Assembly (NCBI RefSeq): GCF_900105735.1
Contig: NZ_LT629793.1
Span: forward strand, 2,976,001 to 3,040,000
Direction of reading: 5' to 3'
Length of the DNA stretch: 64,000 nt
DNA from: Pseudomonas yamanorum
GTDB taxonomy: Bacteria; Pseudomonadota; Gammaproteobacteria; Pseudomonadales; Pseudomonadaceae
Shown here piece after piece: positions 48,298 through 58,114 of the stretch. The position numbers and the translations under genes were made by a program. The first letter of the stretch is position 1. Each line of letters begins with the position of its first letter. The notes below the pieces were generated by a model that was given only the letters and a program-made list of their open reading frames with translations, was not told where the DNA came from and did not search any database.

Positions 48298-48552
48298 TTA
48301 CTTCAGGCCTTGCCCGGAAAAAATCAGTACTTTGTCACCGGCGTATTGCACGCTGATAAAGCTGTTTTTATCGCCCCAGGTGCAACTGGACATACCCAGC
48401 GCGCCAGAGCAATCAGTCGGCTTACCCAGCAACGACTCCACTTCGGCCTTGGGCATGCCGGCCGACAGTTTTGCGTAATTTTCTTGGGTGACCTTGCTGC
48501 AAGCGGCCAGAAGCACGCAAAACGACAACAGGGCGAGACGGCGTAACGACAT
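48298..48552 (-). CDS. Small lipoprotein with SmpA/OmlA-like fold
   Basis: An 84-residue lipoprotein. The signal MSLRRLALLSFCVLLAAC has a lipobox LAAC. The mature part TQENYAKLSAGMPKAEVESL and LGKPTDC resembles the SmpA/OmlA/DUF3862 class (two helices then a sheet), which includes BamE-like proteins. Two further cysteines (DCSGALGMSSC) could form a disulfide. Its function is not known. The ATG at 48552 follows a CTCCAGGAGTT region with a good RBS (CAGGAG). It lies upstream of blc. Confidence 0.8.
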   Translation of the reverse strand: MSLRRLALLSFCVLLAACSKVTQENYAKLSAGMPKAEVESLLGKPTDCSGALGMSSCTWGDKNSFISVQYAGDKVLIFSGQGLK

Positions 48553-48645
48553 GGAATAACTCCTGGAGAGACGAAGCAGCTTGGGGGTCTGCCAGAAGCT
48601 TAGAAGGGAAAAGGGGTGTCTGGTTCCCGACGAGCGAAAACAAAA

Positions 48646-48680
48646 AACCCCGAAAACGCTGAAACGTTTCGGGGCTTTTG
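48646..48680 (-). terminator. Terminator of fbp
   Basis: A stem CCCCGAAA / TTTCGGGG flanked by A- and T-rich runs lies about 15 bases past the fbp stop codon. On the minus strand it is followed by TTTTTTG. Confidence 0.85.
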
Positions 48681-48694
48681 CTTACCGCAAAGAC

Positions 48695-49705
48695 TTACGC
48701 CTTGTGGTAGCCGGTCACACGCTCAACTTCTTCCTTCGACCCCAGGAACACCGCCACACGCTGGTGCAGGCCTTCAGGCTGGATGTCGAGGATGCGCTGG
48801 TGGCCGTCGGTGGACGCACCGCCCGCCTGCTCAACCAGGAACGACATCGGGTTGGCTTCGTACATCAGGCGCAGTTTGCCCGGCTTGGACGGCTCGCGGC
48901 TGTCACGTGGGTACATGAACAAACCACCACGGGTCAGGATACGGTGCACGTCGGCGACCATCGCAGCCACCCAGCGCATGTTGAAGTTCTTCTTCAGCGG
49001 ACCTTCTTCGCCTGCCATCAACTCACCCACATAGCGGGTAACCGGCTCTTCCCAGTGGCGCTGGTTGGACATGTTGATCGCAAATTCCTGGGTGGACGCG
49101 GGAATGGTGATGTCTTCGTGAGTGAGCACGAAGCTGCCCATTTCACGGTCCAGGGTGAAGCCTTTGACGCCGTCGCCCAGGGTCAGCACCAGCATGGTCT
49201 GCGGGCCGTAGATCGCGTAACCGGCAGCGACCTGCTCGGTGCCTGGCTGCAGGAAAGCCTTTTCGTTCAGGGCTTCGTTCTGGCTCAGGTATTCGTTCGG
49301 GCAACGCAGTACCGAGAAGATGGTGCCAACCGGCGCGTTGATGTCGATGTTCGACGAACCGTCCAATGGGTCGAATACCAGCAGGTAGGCGCCTTTCGGG
49401 TACTTGCCCGGGATCTGGTAGGCATTGTCCATTTCCTCGGACGCCATGCCGGCCAGGTGACCACCCCATTCGTTGGCTTCCAGCAGGATTTCGTTGGAAA
49501 TCACGTCGAGTTTCTTCTGCACTTCGCCTTGTACGTTTTCAGTGCCCATGCTGCCCAGGACACCACCCAATGCGCCTTTGGAGACGGCGTGGCTGATTTC
49601 CTTGCAAGCACGCGCCACCACTTCGATAAGGAAGCGCAGATCGGCAGGCGTGTTGTTGCTGCGGGTCTGCTCGATCAAATAGCGACTCAGGGTAACGCGG
49701 GACAT
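48695..49705 (-). CDS. fbp: Class I fructose-1,6-bisphosphatase
   Basis: Gluconeogenic enzyme that converts fructose-1,6-bisphosphate to fructose-6-phosphate. The 336 residues are the typical length. The metal-binding segments [18 protein letters not shown] and the upstream [24 protein letters not shown] region (ASEEMD) are clear, with [15 protein letters not shown] and [16 protein letters not shown] toward the C terminus. Pseudomonas depends on it for growth on organic acids. It is transcribed alone, ending at a clear terminator. Confidence 0.97.
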   Translation of the reverse strand: MSRVTLSRYLIEQTRSNNTPADLRFLIEVVARACKEISHAVSKGALGGVLGSMGTENVQGEVQKKLDVISNEILLEANEWGGHLAGMASEEMDNAYQIPGKYPKGAYLLVFDPLDGSSNIDINAPVGTIFSVLRCPNEYLSQNEALNEKAFLQPGTEQVAAGYAIYGPQTMLVLTLGDGVKGFTLDREMGSFVLTHEDITIPASTQEFAINMSNQRHWEEPVTRYVGELMAGEEGPLKKNFNMRWVAAMVADVHRILTRGGLFMYPRDSREPSKPGKLRLMYEANPMSFLVEQAGGASTDGHQRILDIQPEGLHQRVAVFLGSKEEVERVTGYHKA

Positions 49706-49812
49706 GGAAGGCTCCGGAAAGTGGGGGCTAAAAACCCGCGCAGTTTAACGCGAGTCGGGGCGTATTTCCTCCTATCAGAGGATTTAAACCCAATAGAGTT
49801 CATGGACTTTAT

Positions 49813-51168
49813 TTAACGTGCCACCGGCGGCTTGCGCAGCAAACTGTAGGCCATGGCGCCCAGCGCCGCCACACCGAGCAGCAGCACGGCCCAAAGACCG
49901 AGCTTTTTCCAGTTCGGCCCGGCATCAACAGGGGTCGCAACCGCAGGCGAAGTCACCACCGCTTCGCCCGCCACGTTGGCCTGCCCAAGCGTGGCGAAGC
50001 GTTCAGCACTGTAATCCGGGATCAACGTCGACAGCGGCAAATTCGCGCCTTTCACCGACGGATTGCCCAACGCCAACGTGAACGGTGGCTCGCCCCGTGC
50101 CAGAAAAACCAACTGCGTGGCCCGCACCGCAAAGCTCAGCGTCGGCGCCTCCACACCCAAGCCACCGCCGCGTTCGTCCACGTTGAGCTTGAGCTGCGCA
50201 ACGGCCTGCCCGGGCAACTGCAATTCGTTCTGTAAAACGTCCTGGCCATTTTGCGTCAGTCGATAGAGTAAGCCACTGCTCAAAGGCTGCCAGGCCTGAT
50301 TGCTCTCTCGGCGGCCCGACAGAGTGACCGGTGCGAGGCTGTTGGGTTGGCTCAGGTCGATACGCAGACGTTCGACATTCAGTGCGCTGGGCAACTGCCA
50401 GCTGTATTCCCCGGCCTTGAGACGGCTGCCCGACAATGGCTGCGACCACACCAGCGGCAACGGCAGGCTATGGGCGCTGACACTCTCCAACTGCGCCGAC
50501 GTCAGTGTCGGTGCGGCCTGGCCTTTCCAGAGCAGGCGCAGGTACCGCGCCGACTGCCCAGGCAAACTCACTTCGTGCTGCTCGACCCGCTCATCGGCAA
50601 ACGACAGTCGCGCCACCTGCCCTTCGCCCCAGGCACGCCAGTGCTGCAAGTCGTCGCTGGCTTCGATGCTGAAACGCTGGAAGCCGTCGCGCTCACTGGT
50701 CCAGTCGAGAACCAGTTGCTGCAACGGCGCCTTGATCCCACTGGCGTCGAGCAGCCAGCCGCGCAGGACCTCTTCGCCTGCCTCCAATTGGCTAGGCGGC
50801 TGCACTTGCACCAACGTGCCGGTGGAAGTGGATTGCACACGCACGCTGGGCACGGCTTCAGCGGAGTCGGCCGCGGCGTACAGCGGGAACCACTTCACGT
50901 TGGACAGGCTGCGGCTTTCGGTGCTTTGCACCGACTGCCGCGCCAGCGCGTAGGCCTGGGGTTCGCCGGCTGCGTTGAACACCCGCACATCACTCAGGTC
51001 GGCCTGACGGGCGCTCAATTGCACCGCCAACGGCAGCTCCAGGCGGTACCACGGGCCTCCACCACTGACCGTCAGCGGCACCCGCGTGGTGAAGTCGGCG
51101 GGCGTTTCCTGGGCCCAGGCCGATAACGTAGTGCACATCCCCAAAAGCGCCACACTCAGCTTGCCCAT
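49813..51168 (-). CDS. DUF3999 domain protein
   Basis: A 451-residue exported protein with signal peptide MGKLSVALLGMCTTLSAWAQ and a single C-terminal membrane helix (GLWAVLLLGVAALGAMAYSLL). The body has beta-sandwich-like segments, for example LPLAVQLSARQADLSDVRVF and RYLRLLWKGQAAPTLTSAQL, that recall carbohydrate-binding or F5/8 type modules. It is typical of DUF3999. Function unknown. Its ATG overlaps the stop of the DUF2339 gene by one base (TGATG), so both are made together and probably form a complex in the envelope. Confidence 0.85.
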   Translation of the reverse strand: MGKLSVALLGMCTTLSAWAQETPADFTTRVPLTVSGGGPWYRLELPLAVQLSARQADLSDVRVFNAAGEPQAYALARQSVQSTESRSLSNVKWFPLYAAADSAEAVPSVRVQSTSTGTLVQVQPPSQLEAGEEVLRGWLLDASGIKAPLQQLVLDWTSERDGFQRFSIEASDDLQHWRAWGEGQVARLSFADERVEQHEVSLPGQSARYLRLLWKGQAAPTLTSAQLESVSAHSLPLPLVWSQPLSGSRLKAGEYSWQLPSALNVERLRIDLSQPNSLAPVTLSGRRESNQAWQPLSSGLLYRLTQNGQDVLQNELQLPGQAVAQLKLNVDERGGGLGVEAPTLSFAVRATQLVFLARGEPPFTLALGNPSVKGANLPLSTLIPDYSAERFATLGQANVAGEAVVTSPAVATPVDAGPNWKKLGLWAVLLLGVAALGAMAYSLLRKPPVAR

Positions 51169-54100
51169 CAAGAGGCCACTCCTTCAGTTTCAACCACCGG
51201 CTCGGGGCGCTTGGGCGGCAGCGGGGCGAAATAGCCCACCACCAGCAACAGCCCGCCCACACCGATAAACGATACGATCCGCGCCAGCCCGCCGCGGTTG
51301 CTCAATTCGACGAAGAACAATTTGGCGACCACCACGGCAATCAACGCCGCACCGATCAACCACACCTCACGCCGGTGACGCAGATGGCCACCGATCATCA
51401 GGCTCAGGGCAATCAAGGTCCAGACGATCGACAACCCGGCCTGCACCAGCATCGACTCCAGCAACGCATCCAGATGGAACGGCACGCCGCCCCAATGGTG
51501 AGCCGTGCGCATCACCAGCGTGGTGAAGAAGGCGAACAACGACGCACCGGCGACCGCCTGGGCGACCAGCTCGGCGCGCGGCCCGCGTTCTGGTGCGGCA
51601 CTGCGAGACCATAGGTACACACCCAGCAGTGCGAACAACAATCCCAGATCCAACGGGTTAAGCAGCGGTACATACGGCAACGGCTCGGCGGTGCCGTCGC
51701 TGAAGATATTCGCCAGCCAGAACCAGCCGAGCATCAGCACCGCCAGCGGCAGCGCGGCATACAACCGGTACTCGCGTGGGTACGCCGACACCGGCCACGG
51801 CCAACTGCGCGGCGCAGCGGCCAGCACCAGATACAGGCTCGGCAGAATCGCCCAGCCCAGCCAGCGCCAGGCGTTGTATTCCTCGGACAGCAGCAACAGG
51901 CCGTAGCGCAACTCCAGCGCCAGCACGCCGATCAGCAGCCAGCAACCGAGCACGTGCGCGGCGCCCAGGGCTTTTTCCGGGATGACCAACGCCAGGCGCC
52001 GCAGCGACATGAAGTGCACCGCAAATACCGCTGCCCACGCCAGCCAGGCGAAATTCGCCGCCGGGTGATAACGCGAGCCCCACGCGCCCAGCAACACCAC
52101 GCCCGCCGCCGGCATCAACAGCGTGCAAAGCAAGCCCAGCGACGCCCATTGCAGCCGCAAGGCCAATACGGCCCAGATCGCCACACTCACCGCCGCCACC
52201 GCCAATAGCCAGGTACCTTGCAGCATCGACGGCGCAAAACGCAGCACTTCACTGACCAACGCCAGCGTCCACCAGCCCGCGCCCCACACCAGCAGCACGT
52301 CGGACAGCCGCTGCAAACTCAGCGTTTCGAACACCGGTGCATGTGGCCGGCGCTGCAAGCGCCAGGCACCGACCAGCGCTGCCAGCCCGAGCACCATTGG
52401 CGTCCAGAAACCGCTATGGCCCAAAGGACGCAAACCCTCGCTGGCCAGCGGCCCGAGCAGGTCCGGCACCGCGATCAGGAACGAAGCGCCACCGATCACT
52501 TGCAGCAACAACCCGAAGACAAAACTGACGCGTTGTTGCAGATACAGGCTCAGCCAGATGATCAACAAACCACTGGCCGCCCACACGCCGCTGGCGGTTT
52601 CCCACGGCAGCACGAACAGCACCGCCAGGTTGATCAGCACCAGCCCGGCCAGCAACACCACCGACAGGCCACGCAACAACCGCGCATCGCTGCGCACCAT
52701 GGTGTCCCGCGCGGCTAGCAGCATGCCGCCAATCAACGCCAGACCAATCAGCGAAGCCGTGAGCAGCCCGCTCCATCCCGCACTGAACACCGCGCCGGAA
52801 TCGGCGCCCGTCCGCAACCGCAGCAGGAACAGCGCCCCACCCAGCAGTTGCACGGCAAACGCGGTAAAGAGGAACGTGCGCGAGCCGATGCGCAGCCCGA
52901 CCAGCAGGGTCGCAAGACCCGCTATCGCCCAACTGATGGCGGTGCCTTGGGTCGACAGCAGCAGCGGCGCAAGCAGGTACAAGAAACCCAGGCCGACGCT
53001 GGCCAACACCGGCAAGCCACGACGCTCCCACTGCGCCGCTTGCTCCACCGGCGCCTTGCGCAACTGGAAGAAACTGAACAGCAATGCCGCACCCAGCAAC
53101 AACGCACCCAACGGTGCGCCATCCAACAGACTGGTCTCGCCCACCCGCAATTCGCTGAGGAACGCCAGCGCGGAGCCGACTTGCAACAGCAAGCCAAACG
53201 CCCGCGCCAACGGCCGTTGCTGGCGTAGGCCGAGCCAGAAGATCCCGGCGCCTTCCACGGCCCAGGCCGCCGCGGTCCAGCGTACGTCGAGGCCCAAGGG
53301 AATCGCCAGGCTGGCAAAGATCACGCCCAGCGCCAGGCAGGTTTCCGCCAGCAGCAAGGCGCGCCCGCCGCTCAACAAACGGGCCAGGCCCATGTAGGTA
53401 ATGCCCAGGGCCAGCGCACTGAACGCGGCGGCAAACTCCAGGTGCTGCACCAGCGCAAACTGCAAACCGAAGCCCACCAGCGGCGGACCGAACAGCATGC
53501 TGCCGTCAACGTAATCACCTTTGGCCGCTGACCAACGCAGCAGCGCGCCACGGCTGTCATCGTCCGGCGCGTCGCGCATCTCCAGCAACTTGCGCCGGGC
53601 GAACAACAGGCCGATGCCCAGGTACATCAGGAAAAATAGAATCAGGAACGGCTCGGTGCTCCACAGCAACTCCGGCGTATAAGAGCGCATGCCCCAAGCG
53701 AAGCCGATACCGAAGGTGCCGACAAAACCGATCAGGTTGAGCAGGCGCCAGGCCTTGAACCAGGCGATGGCGAGAATGCCCGCGTTAAGCAGGGCGAAGT
53801 AACTGAACAGCGCCACATGATTGCCAGCGCCGGTAGACGTAAGAATAGGTGCGGCAAAACCGCCGAGGGCGGCGGCGCAGGCCAGGCCGAGGGCGTCCTG
53901 GGTGATCGCCAGGATCGCCGAGAACACCGTGACAGCCACCAGCAAGCCGAGGGCTGCACCGGGATCAAGCAACGGATGCAGGCGCATCGCGGCGAATACC
54001 GTCAGGTACAACACGGCAATACCGGTGCCTTGCAGCATCAACCCGTAGTTGCTATTGCGCAGCCGCAGCCACCAACCCAGGCCCAGCAAGGCCAACGCAC

Positions 54101-54704
54101 AGCCGGCAACACCGGCATAACGCAGCTCGATCGGCACCACCATGCCTTCAGTGGCATAACGCAGCAGGAACGCCAGACCGAGGAACAACAGCACCACGCC
54201 GACCCGCAGCACGGTGTTGCCACCGAACAGCCAGTTGCGGGCACCGCTGATGGCGCGTTCGATGAAGTTGGGGCCGCGAGGTAACGCAGGCGCGGCGGGT
54301 TGTTCAGGGATGCTGGCGCTCGGCTCAGCCCTCCACACGTCAGCCGGCAATGGCTGGCTGGGCTCGGCCACCACGGTTGCGTAGGCAGGTTCCAGGTCGG
54401 CGGGTAATTCCCAGACGAGTTCGGGCGGCGCCGCTACCGGCAGCGGCTCTTCGACAAAGACAGGTTCAGGGGCTTCAACGGCGGCAGGCCTTTCCAGCAG
54501 AGCCAGGCGTTGCTCGACCACCTTCAGGGCGTTCCGGGCCGACTCCAGCTGACGGCCTTGCTCCTCCGTACGCGAGGCAAGCATCGACAGGCGAATCGCC
54601 TGGCCAATGCCCAAACCGAGCAACGCACCAATGCCCGCATCACTGAACGACTCATCGAGCGTCCAGCCGAGCACCAGGCCAATCAGCATGAAAATCCATT
54701 GCAT
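51168..54704 (-). CDS. DUF2339 very large polytopic membrane protein
   Basis: An 1178-residue inner-membrane protein of the DUF2339 family. The N terminus has two short hydrophobic stretches (MQWIFMLIGLVLGWTLDESF and AGIGALLGLGIGQAI), a coiled-coil segment TEEQGRQLESARNALKVVEQ, and then about 80 residues rich in Glu/Pro/Ala. From residue about 150 on there are roughly thirty predicted helices in a row, rich in Leu/Ala/Gly with few charges. Nothing in it indicates a known transporter or enzyme. The pairing with DUF3999 is conserved in Pseudomonas. A role in cell-envelope or polysaccharide processes is only a guess. Confidence 0.85.
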   Translation of the reverse strand: MQWIFMLIGLVLGWTLDESFSDAGIGALLGLGIGQAIRLSMLASRTEEQGRQLESARNALKVVEQRLALLERPAAVEAPEPVFVEEPLPVAAPPELVWELPADLEPAYATVVAEPSQPLPADVWRAEPSASIPEQPAAPALPRGPNFIERAISGARNWLFGGNTVLRVGVVLLFLGLAFLLRYATEGMVVPIELRYAGVAGCALALLGLGWWLRLRNSNYGLMLQGTGIAVLYLTVFAAMRLHPLLDPGAALGLLVAVTVFSAILAITQDALGLACAAALGGFAAPILTSTGAGNHVALFSYFALLNAGILAIAWFKAWRLLNLIGFVGTFGIGFAWGMRSYTPELLWSTEPFLILFFLMYLGIGLLFARRKLLEMRDAPDDDSRGALLRWSAAKGDYVDGSMLFGPPLVGFGLQFALVQHLEFAAAFSALALGITYMGLARLLSGGRALLLAETCLALGVIFASLAIPLGLDVRWTAAAWAVEGAGIFWLGLRQQRPLARAFGLLLQVGSALAFLSELRVGETSLLDGAPLGALLLGAALLFSFFQLRKAPVEQAAQWERRGLPVLASVGLGFLYLLAPLLLSTQGTAISWAIAGLATLLVGLRIGSRTFLFTAFAVQLLGGALFLLRLRTGADSGAVFSAGWSGLLTASLIGLALIGGMLLAARDTMVRSDARLLRGLSVVLLAGLVLINLAVLFVLPWETASGVWAASGLLIIWLSLYLQQRVSFVFGLLLQVIGGASFLIAVPDLLGPLASEGLRPLGHSGFWTPMVLGLAALVGAWRLQRRPHAPVFETLSLQRLSDVLLVWGAGWWTLALVSEVLRFAPSMLQGTWLLAVAAVSVAIWAVLALRLQWASLGLLCTLLMPAAGVVLLGAWGSRYHPAANFAWLAWAAVFAVHFMSLRRLALVIPEKALGAAHVLGCWLLIGVLALELRYGLLLLSEEYNAWRWLGWAILPSLYLVLAAAPRSWPWPVSAYPREYRLYAALPLAVLMLGWFWLANIFSDGTAEPLPYVPLLNPLDLGLLFALLGVYLWSRSAAPERGPRAELVAQAVAGASLFAFFTTLVMRTAHHWGGVPFHLDALLESMLVQAGLSIVWTLIALSLMIGGHLRHRREVWLIGAALIAVVVAKLFFVELSNRGGLARIVSFIGVGGLLLVVGYFAPLPPKRPEPVVETEGVAS

Positions 54705-54758
54705 GGTGGATATCCCTAAGCAGCCCGAAGCGGGCGGAACCGGCGCTTAGTATATCGA

Positions 54759-54785
54759 CAAGGCCCAACACAGGTTGGGCCTTGG
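54759..54785 (-). terminator. Terminator of glgP
   Basis: A perfect ten-base stem AAGGCCCAAC / GTTGGGCCTT with a four-base loop follows glgP by about 20 bases on the minus strand. The run after it is GTCGATAT, so the T-run is weak. Confidence 0.7.
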
Positions 54786-54804
54786 GGCACAGATTAAGAA
54801 AAAC

Positions 54805-57255
54805 TCAGTCCAGAGCTTTCCAGATCTCCGTCGCATACTCCCGGATGGTCCGGTCCGACGAGAACCACCCCATGCGCGCGGTATTGAGCACCGCCGAGCG
54901 CCACCATTCCTTGGAATCGTGCCAATGAGCCTCGACCCGCGCCTGGGCATCCCAGTAGGAATCAAAGTCGGCACAGACCAGGAAGCGGTCGTAGTCGATC
55001 AGCGAATCCACCAACCCGGCATAACGGCCCGGATCATCCGGCGAGAACACCCCGCCGCGAATCGCTTGCAGTACGTCATTCAAGCGATGAGACGCGGCAA
55101 CGTCTGGCCCGGCATTGAACTCTCCGGCATGCTTGCGCGCTTCAACCTGCTCGGCACTGAGGCCGAAGATAAACATGTGATCCGCGCCGACACGCTCGTG
55201 CATCTCGACGTTGGCGCCGTCCATGGTGCCGATGGTCAGTGCACCGTTGAGGCCGAACTTCATGTTGCTGGTGCCCGACGCCTCAAAGCCGGCAGTGGAA
55301 ATCTGCTCCGACAGGTCAGCCGCCGGAATGATGCTTTCCGCCAGGCTGACGTTGTAGTTGGGCAGGAACACCACCTTGAGCAACCCACGCACGGTGGGGT
55401 CGTTGTTGACGGTGCGGGCGATGTCGTTGGTCAGCTTGATGATCAGCTTGGCCTGGTGATAGCTGGCCGCTGCCTTGCCGGCGAATATCTTCACCCGCGG
55501 CACCCAATCGGTGCCCGGCTCGGCACGGATCGCCTGGTACAGCGCGACGGTGTGCAGCAGGTTCAACAGCTGGCGCTTGTACTCGTGGATCCGTTTGACC
55601 TGCACATCGAACATCGCCGCCGGGTTGACCGAAACCCCCAGGCGCTCGTGAATGATGTCGGCCAGCGCCCTTTTGCTATGCAGACGCTGCTCGGCGAAGG
55701 CTTTGCGGAACGCTTGCTTCTCGGCGAAGGTTTCCAGCTCAACCAGACGGGTTTCGGTGTTGTCGAGAATGTCCGGACCCAGCGCTTCCACCAGCATCGC
55801 GGTGAGTTTTGGATTCGCCTGGAACAACCAGCGGCGAAACGTAATGCCGTTGGTTTTGTTATTGATGCGGTCCGGGTAGAGCTTGTGCAGTTCAGAGAAC
55901 ACCGTGCTGCGCATCAGTTGGGTGTGCAGGCCCGACACGCCGTTCACGCTGTGGGAGCCGAGGAACGCCAGGTTGCCCATGCGTACGCGGCGGCCGTTGT
56001 CTTCCTCGATCAACGAGACGGCGCGCAGTACGTCGAAGTCGTGGATGCCTTTGGCCCGGAGCGAGTCGATGTGCTGGGCATTGATCAGGTAGATGATCTG
56101 CATGTGCCGCGGCAGCATGCGTTCCATCAGGCCGACCGGCCAGGTTTCCAAAGCCTCGGGGAGCAAGGTGTGGTTGGTGTACGACAGGGTTTCGACGGTC
56201 ACGTCCCAGGCGGCATCCCACGGGATGTCGTGCAGGTCCACCAACTGGCGCATCAACTCGGCCACCGCAATCGACGGGTGCGTGTCGTTGAGCTGGATGG
56301 CCGCGTGTTCGCCCAGGCTCAGCACCGAGCCGTGCATGTTTTTGTGGCGACGCAGCAAGTCCTGCAACGAGGCGGAAACGAAGAAGTATTCCTGGCGCAG
56401 GCGCAGTTCCTGCCCCGCTTCGGTGCTGTCGGCCGGGTAGAGCACTCGGGAGATGCTTTCGGCGCGGGCCACTTCGGCGACAGCGCCCAGGTGGTCACCG
56501 GCGTTGAAGCGTTCCAGGTGCAGGTCTTCCACCGCACGGGCACGCCACAGGCGCAAGGTGTTGACACTTGCGCCGCGCCAGCCGACCACCGGGGTGTCAT
56601 ACGCTACCGCGCGTACAGTTTCATTCGGTGACCACACCTGAATCGACTTGCCGGACGCGTCCAGCACGGTTTCCACACCACCGCCAAAGCCGATCGGGTA
56701 GATCACTTCGGCGCGCTCGAACTCCCAAGGGTTGCCGAAATCCAGCCAGCGTTCGGTTTGTTCCTGCTGCCAGCCGTCGACAATTGCCTGGCGGAACAGC
56801 CCATGCTCATAACGAATGCCATAGCCGTGGCCGGCAATGCCCAGTGTCGACATGCTTTCCATGAAGCACGCCGCCAGGCGGCCAAGACCACCGTTGCCCA
56901 GGGCCGCGTCGGGCTCCAGCAGGCGAATGCGCTCCATGTCCACACCGAGCTCACTCATGGCCTCACGGGCCACGTCCAGCAAGCCGAGGTTGCTCAGACT
57001 GTCGTAGAGCAGACGGCCGATCAGGAATTCCAGCGAGAGGTAATAGACCCGCTTCTGTCCCTTGCGGTAGATGTGTCGCGTGTGGTCCATCCAGTGGTCG
57101 ACCATGTGGTCGCGGGCGGCCAGTGCGATAGCTTCGAACCAGTCGTGGTCGAAGGCATGATCGGGGTCCTTGCCCACCGCATAGGTCAGTTTGGTCAAGA
57201 CGGCATCGCGAAATGCGGCTACCTCTGCTTCTCGTACAAGCGGTTCCTGAGACAT
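54805..57255 (-). CDS. glgP: Glycogen phosphorylase
   Basis: PLP-dependent enzyme releasing glucose-1-phosphate from glycogen or maltodextrin. The 816 residues are the normal length. The PLP-lysine motif is in TAGFEASGTSNMKFGLNGAL (lysine in NMKFG), with GNGGLGRLAACFMES and RIHEYKRQLLN as further signatures. The ATG at 57255 follows CGAGG. Other glycogen genes are not in the window. It is a single-gene unit with its own terminator. Confidence 0.97.
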   Translation of the reverse strand: MSQEPLVREAEVAAFRDAVLTKLTYAVGKDPDHAFDHDWFEAIALAARDHMVDHWMDHTRHIYRKGQKRVYYLSLEFLIGRLLYDSLSNLGLLDVAREAMSELGVDMERIRLLEPDAALGNGGLGRLAACFMESMSTLGIAGHGYGIRYEHGLFRQAIVDGWQQEQTERWLDFGNPWEFERAEVIYPIGFGGGVETVLDASGKSIQVWSPNETVRAVAYDTPVVGWRGASVNTLRLWRARAVEDLHLERFNAGDHLGAVAEVARAESISRVLYPADSTEAGQELRLRQEYFFVSASLQDLLRRHKNMHGSVLSLGEHAAIQLNDTHPSIAVAELMRQLVDLHDIPWDAAWDVTVETLSYTNHTLLPEALETWPVGLMERMLPRHMQIIYLINAQHIDSLRAKGIHDFDVLRAVSLIEEDNGRRVRMGNLAFLGSHSVNGVSGLHTQLMRSTVFSELHKLYPDRINNKTNGITFRRWLFQANPKLTAMLVEALGPDILDNTETRLVELETFAEKQAFRKAFAEQRLHSKRALADIIHERLGVSVNPAAMFDVQVKRIHEYKRQLLNLLHTVALYQAIRAEPGTDWVPRVKIFAGKAAASYHQAKLIIKLTNDIARTVNNDPTVRGLLKVVFLPNYNVSLAESIIPAADLSEQISTAGFEASGTSNMKFGLNGALTIGTMDGANVEMHERVGADHMFIFGLSAEQVEARKHAGEFNAGPDVAASHRLNDVLQAIRGGVFSPDDPGRYAGLVDSLIDYDRFLVCADFDSYWDAQARVEAHWHDSKEWWRSAVLNTARMGWFSSDRTIREYATEIWKALD

Positions 57256-57426
57256 CGATGCGACCTCGGGCGAGATAGAAGGAGTTGCTAGAGCCTAGAC
57301 GGTCTGACAGACGGTAGACGCTCTGGTTCGGCAGTTTTTTAACTCATTCACCTTTGCATGATTTAGATGCAGGGGCCGTGCCCGTTTGTAGCCCGTCACA
57401 GCCTTAGAGCTGAAACCTGGAAGATA

Positions 57427-57457
57427 TTGTTCAAAAAACCACCAATTCCGGTATGAT
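57427..57457 (+). promoter_or_regulatory. Possible sigma-70 promoter of the YkgJ-type gene
   Basis: TTGTTC and TATGAT are separated by 19 bases, longer than ideal. It lies 34 bases before the start codon. No other signal was seen in 57256-57490. Confidence 0.3.
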
Positions 57458-57490
57458 CCCGCGCCGGATAACACCCCTCTTGGAAACCTG

Positions 57491-57925
57491 ATGAAGCCTC
57501 AACTGATCGCCGCCGCGGAACTCGACCGTCTCGAGACCTGGCAGAAATACTCAAGCCATATGTGTGGCGGCTGTGTGTCAAGCTGCTGCACCCTACCGGT
57601 TGAGGTGAAGATCAAGGACCTGATCCGCATCGGCATCGTCGATGAATTCGAGCGTGGCGACCCGCCGAAGAACATCGCCAAGCGCTTGCAGAAGGAAGGT
57701 ATCGTCGAGCGCTTCAATGCCAAATCCGAGATCTTCACCCTGCAGCGCATGAGCAACAACGATTGCCTGTACCTGGATCGTAAGAGCCGCTTCTGCACTA
57801 TTTATGACAAGCGCCCGGATACTTGCCGCAATCACCCGAAAATCGGACCGCGTCCGGGGTATTGCGCGTACAAGCCGAAGGAAGTGGTGCGCGAGACCAA
57901 GTTGCGCACGCTCGATAAGTTTTGA
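57491..57925 (+). CDS. YkgJ-family cysteine-cluster protein
   Basis: A 144-residue soluble protein of the zinc/iron-chelating YkgJ family. The metal-binding cluster is HMCGGCVSSCCTLPVEV with Cys at 25, 28, 32 and 33. Three or four further cysteines lie toward the C terminus in NDCLYLDRKSRFC, DTCRNHP and GYCAYKP. It likely binds a metal ion or an iron-sulfur cluster; relatives are annotated without demonstrated function. The ATG is preceded by TTGGAAA, a weak RBS. It is transcribed alone, convergent with typA. Confidence 0.88.
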   Translation: MKPQLIAAAELDRLETWQKYSSHMCGGCVSSCCTLPVEVKIKDLIRIGIVDEFERGDPPKNIAKRLQKEGIVERFNAKSEIFTLQRMSNNDCLYLDRKSRFCTIYDKRPDTCRNHPKIGPRPGYCAYKPKEVVRETKLRTLDKF

Positions 57926-57955
57926 TCCGAATTCTTTATTGCTTGAACGACCGCT

Positions 57956-58021
57956 TTCGCGAGCAAGCCCGCTCCCACATTTGAAATGCATTCCAACTGT
58001 GGGAGCGGGCTTGCTCGCGAA
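57956..58021. repeat. REP palindrome pair
   Basis: TTCGCGAGCAAGCCCGCTCC and GGAGCGGGCTTGCTCGCGAA are exact complements separated by about 26 bases. It lies between the convergent YkgJ-type and typA genes. Confidence 0.92.
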
Positions 58022-58057
58022 GAGGCCGGCACAGTCACCACACAATCCCCAGACAAA

Positions 58058-58098
58058 CAAAAACGCCCCCGACCTTGCGGTCGGGGGCGTTTTTTTTG
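58058..58098. terminator. Bidirectional terminator between ykgJ-type gene and typA
   Basis: A perfect stem ACGCCCCCGACC / GGTCGGGGGCGT with A-run and T-run on the two sides ends typA on the minus strand and can stop readthrough from the plus strand. Confidence 0.92.
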
Positions 58099-58114
58099 CA
58101 GCTAACTAAAAGAC

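Noticed and set aside
51367..54284. Several open frames within the DUF2339 gene on both strands
   Set aside because: All are overlapping shadows of one continuous 1178-residue membrane protein.
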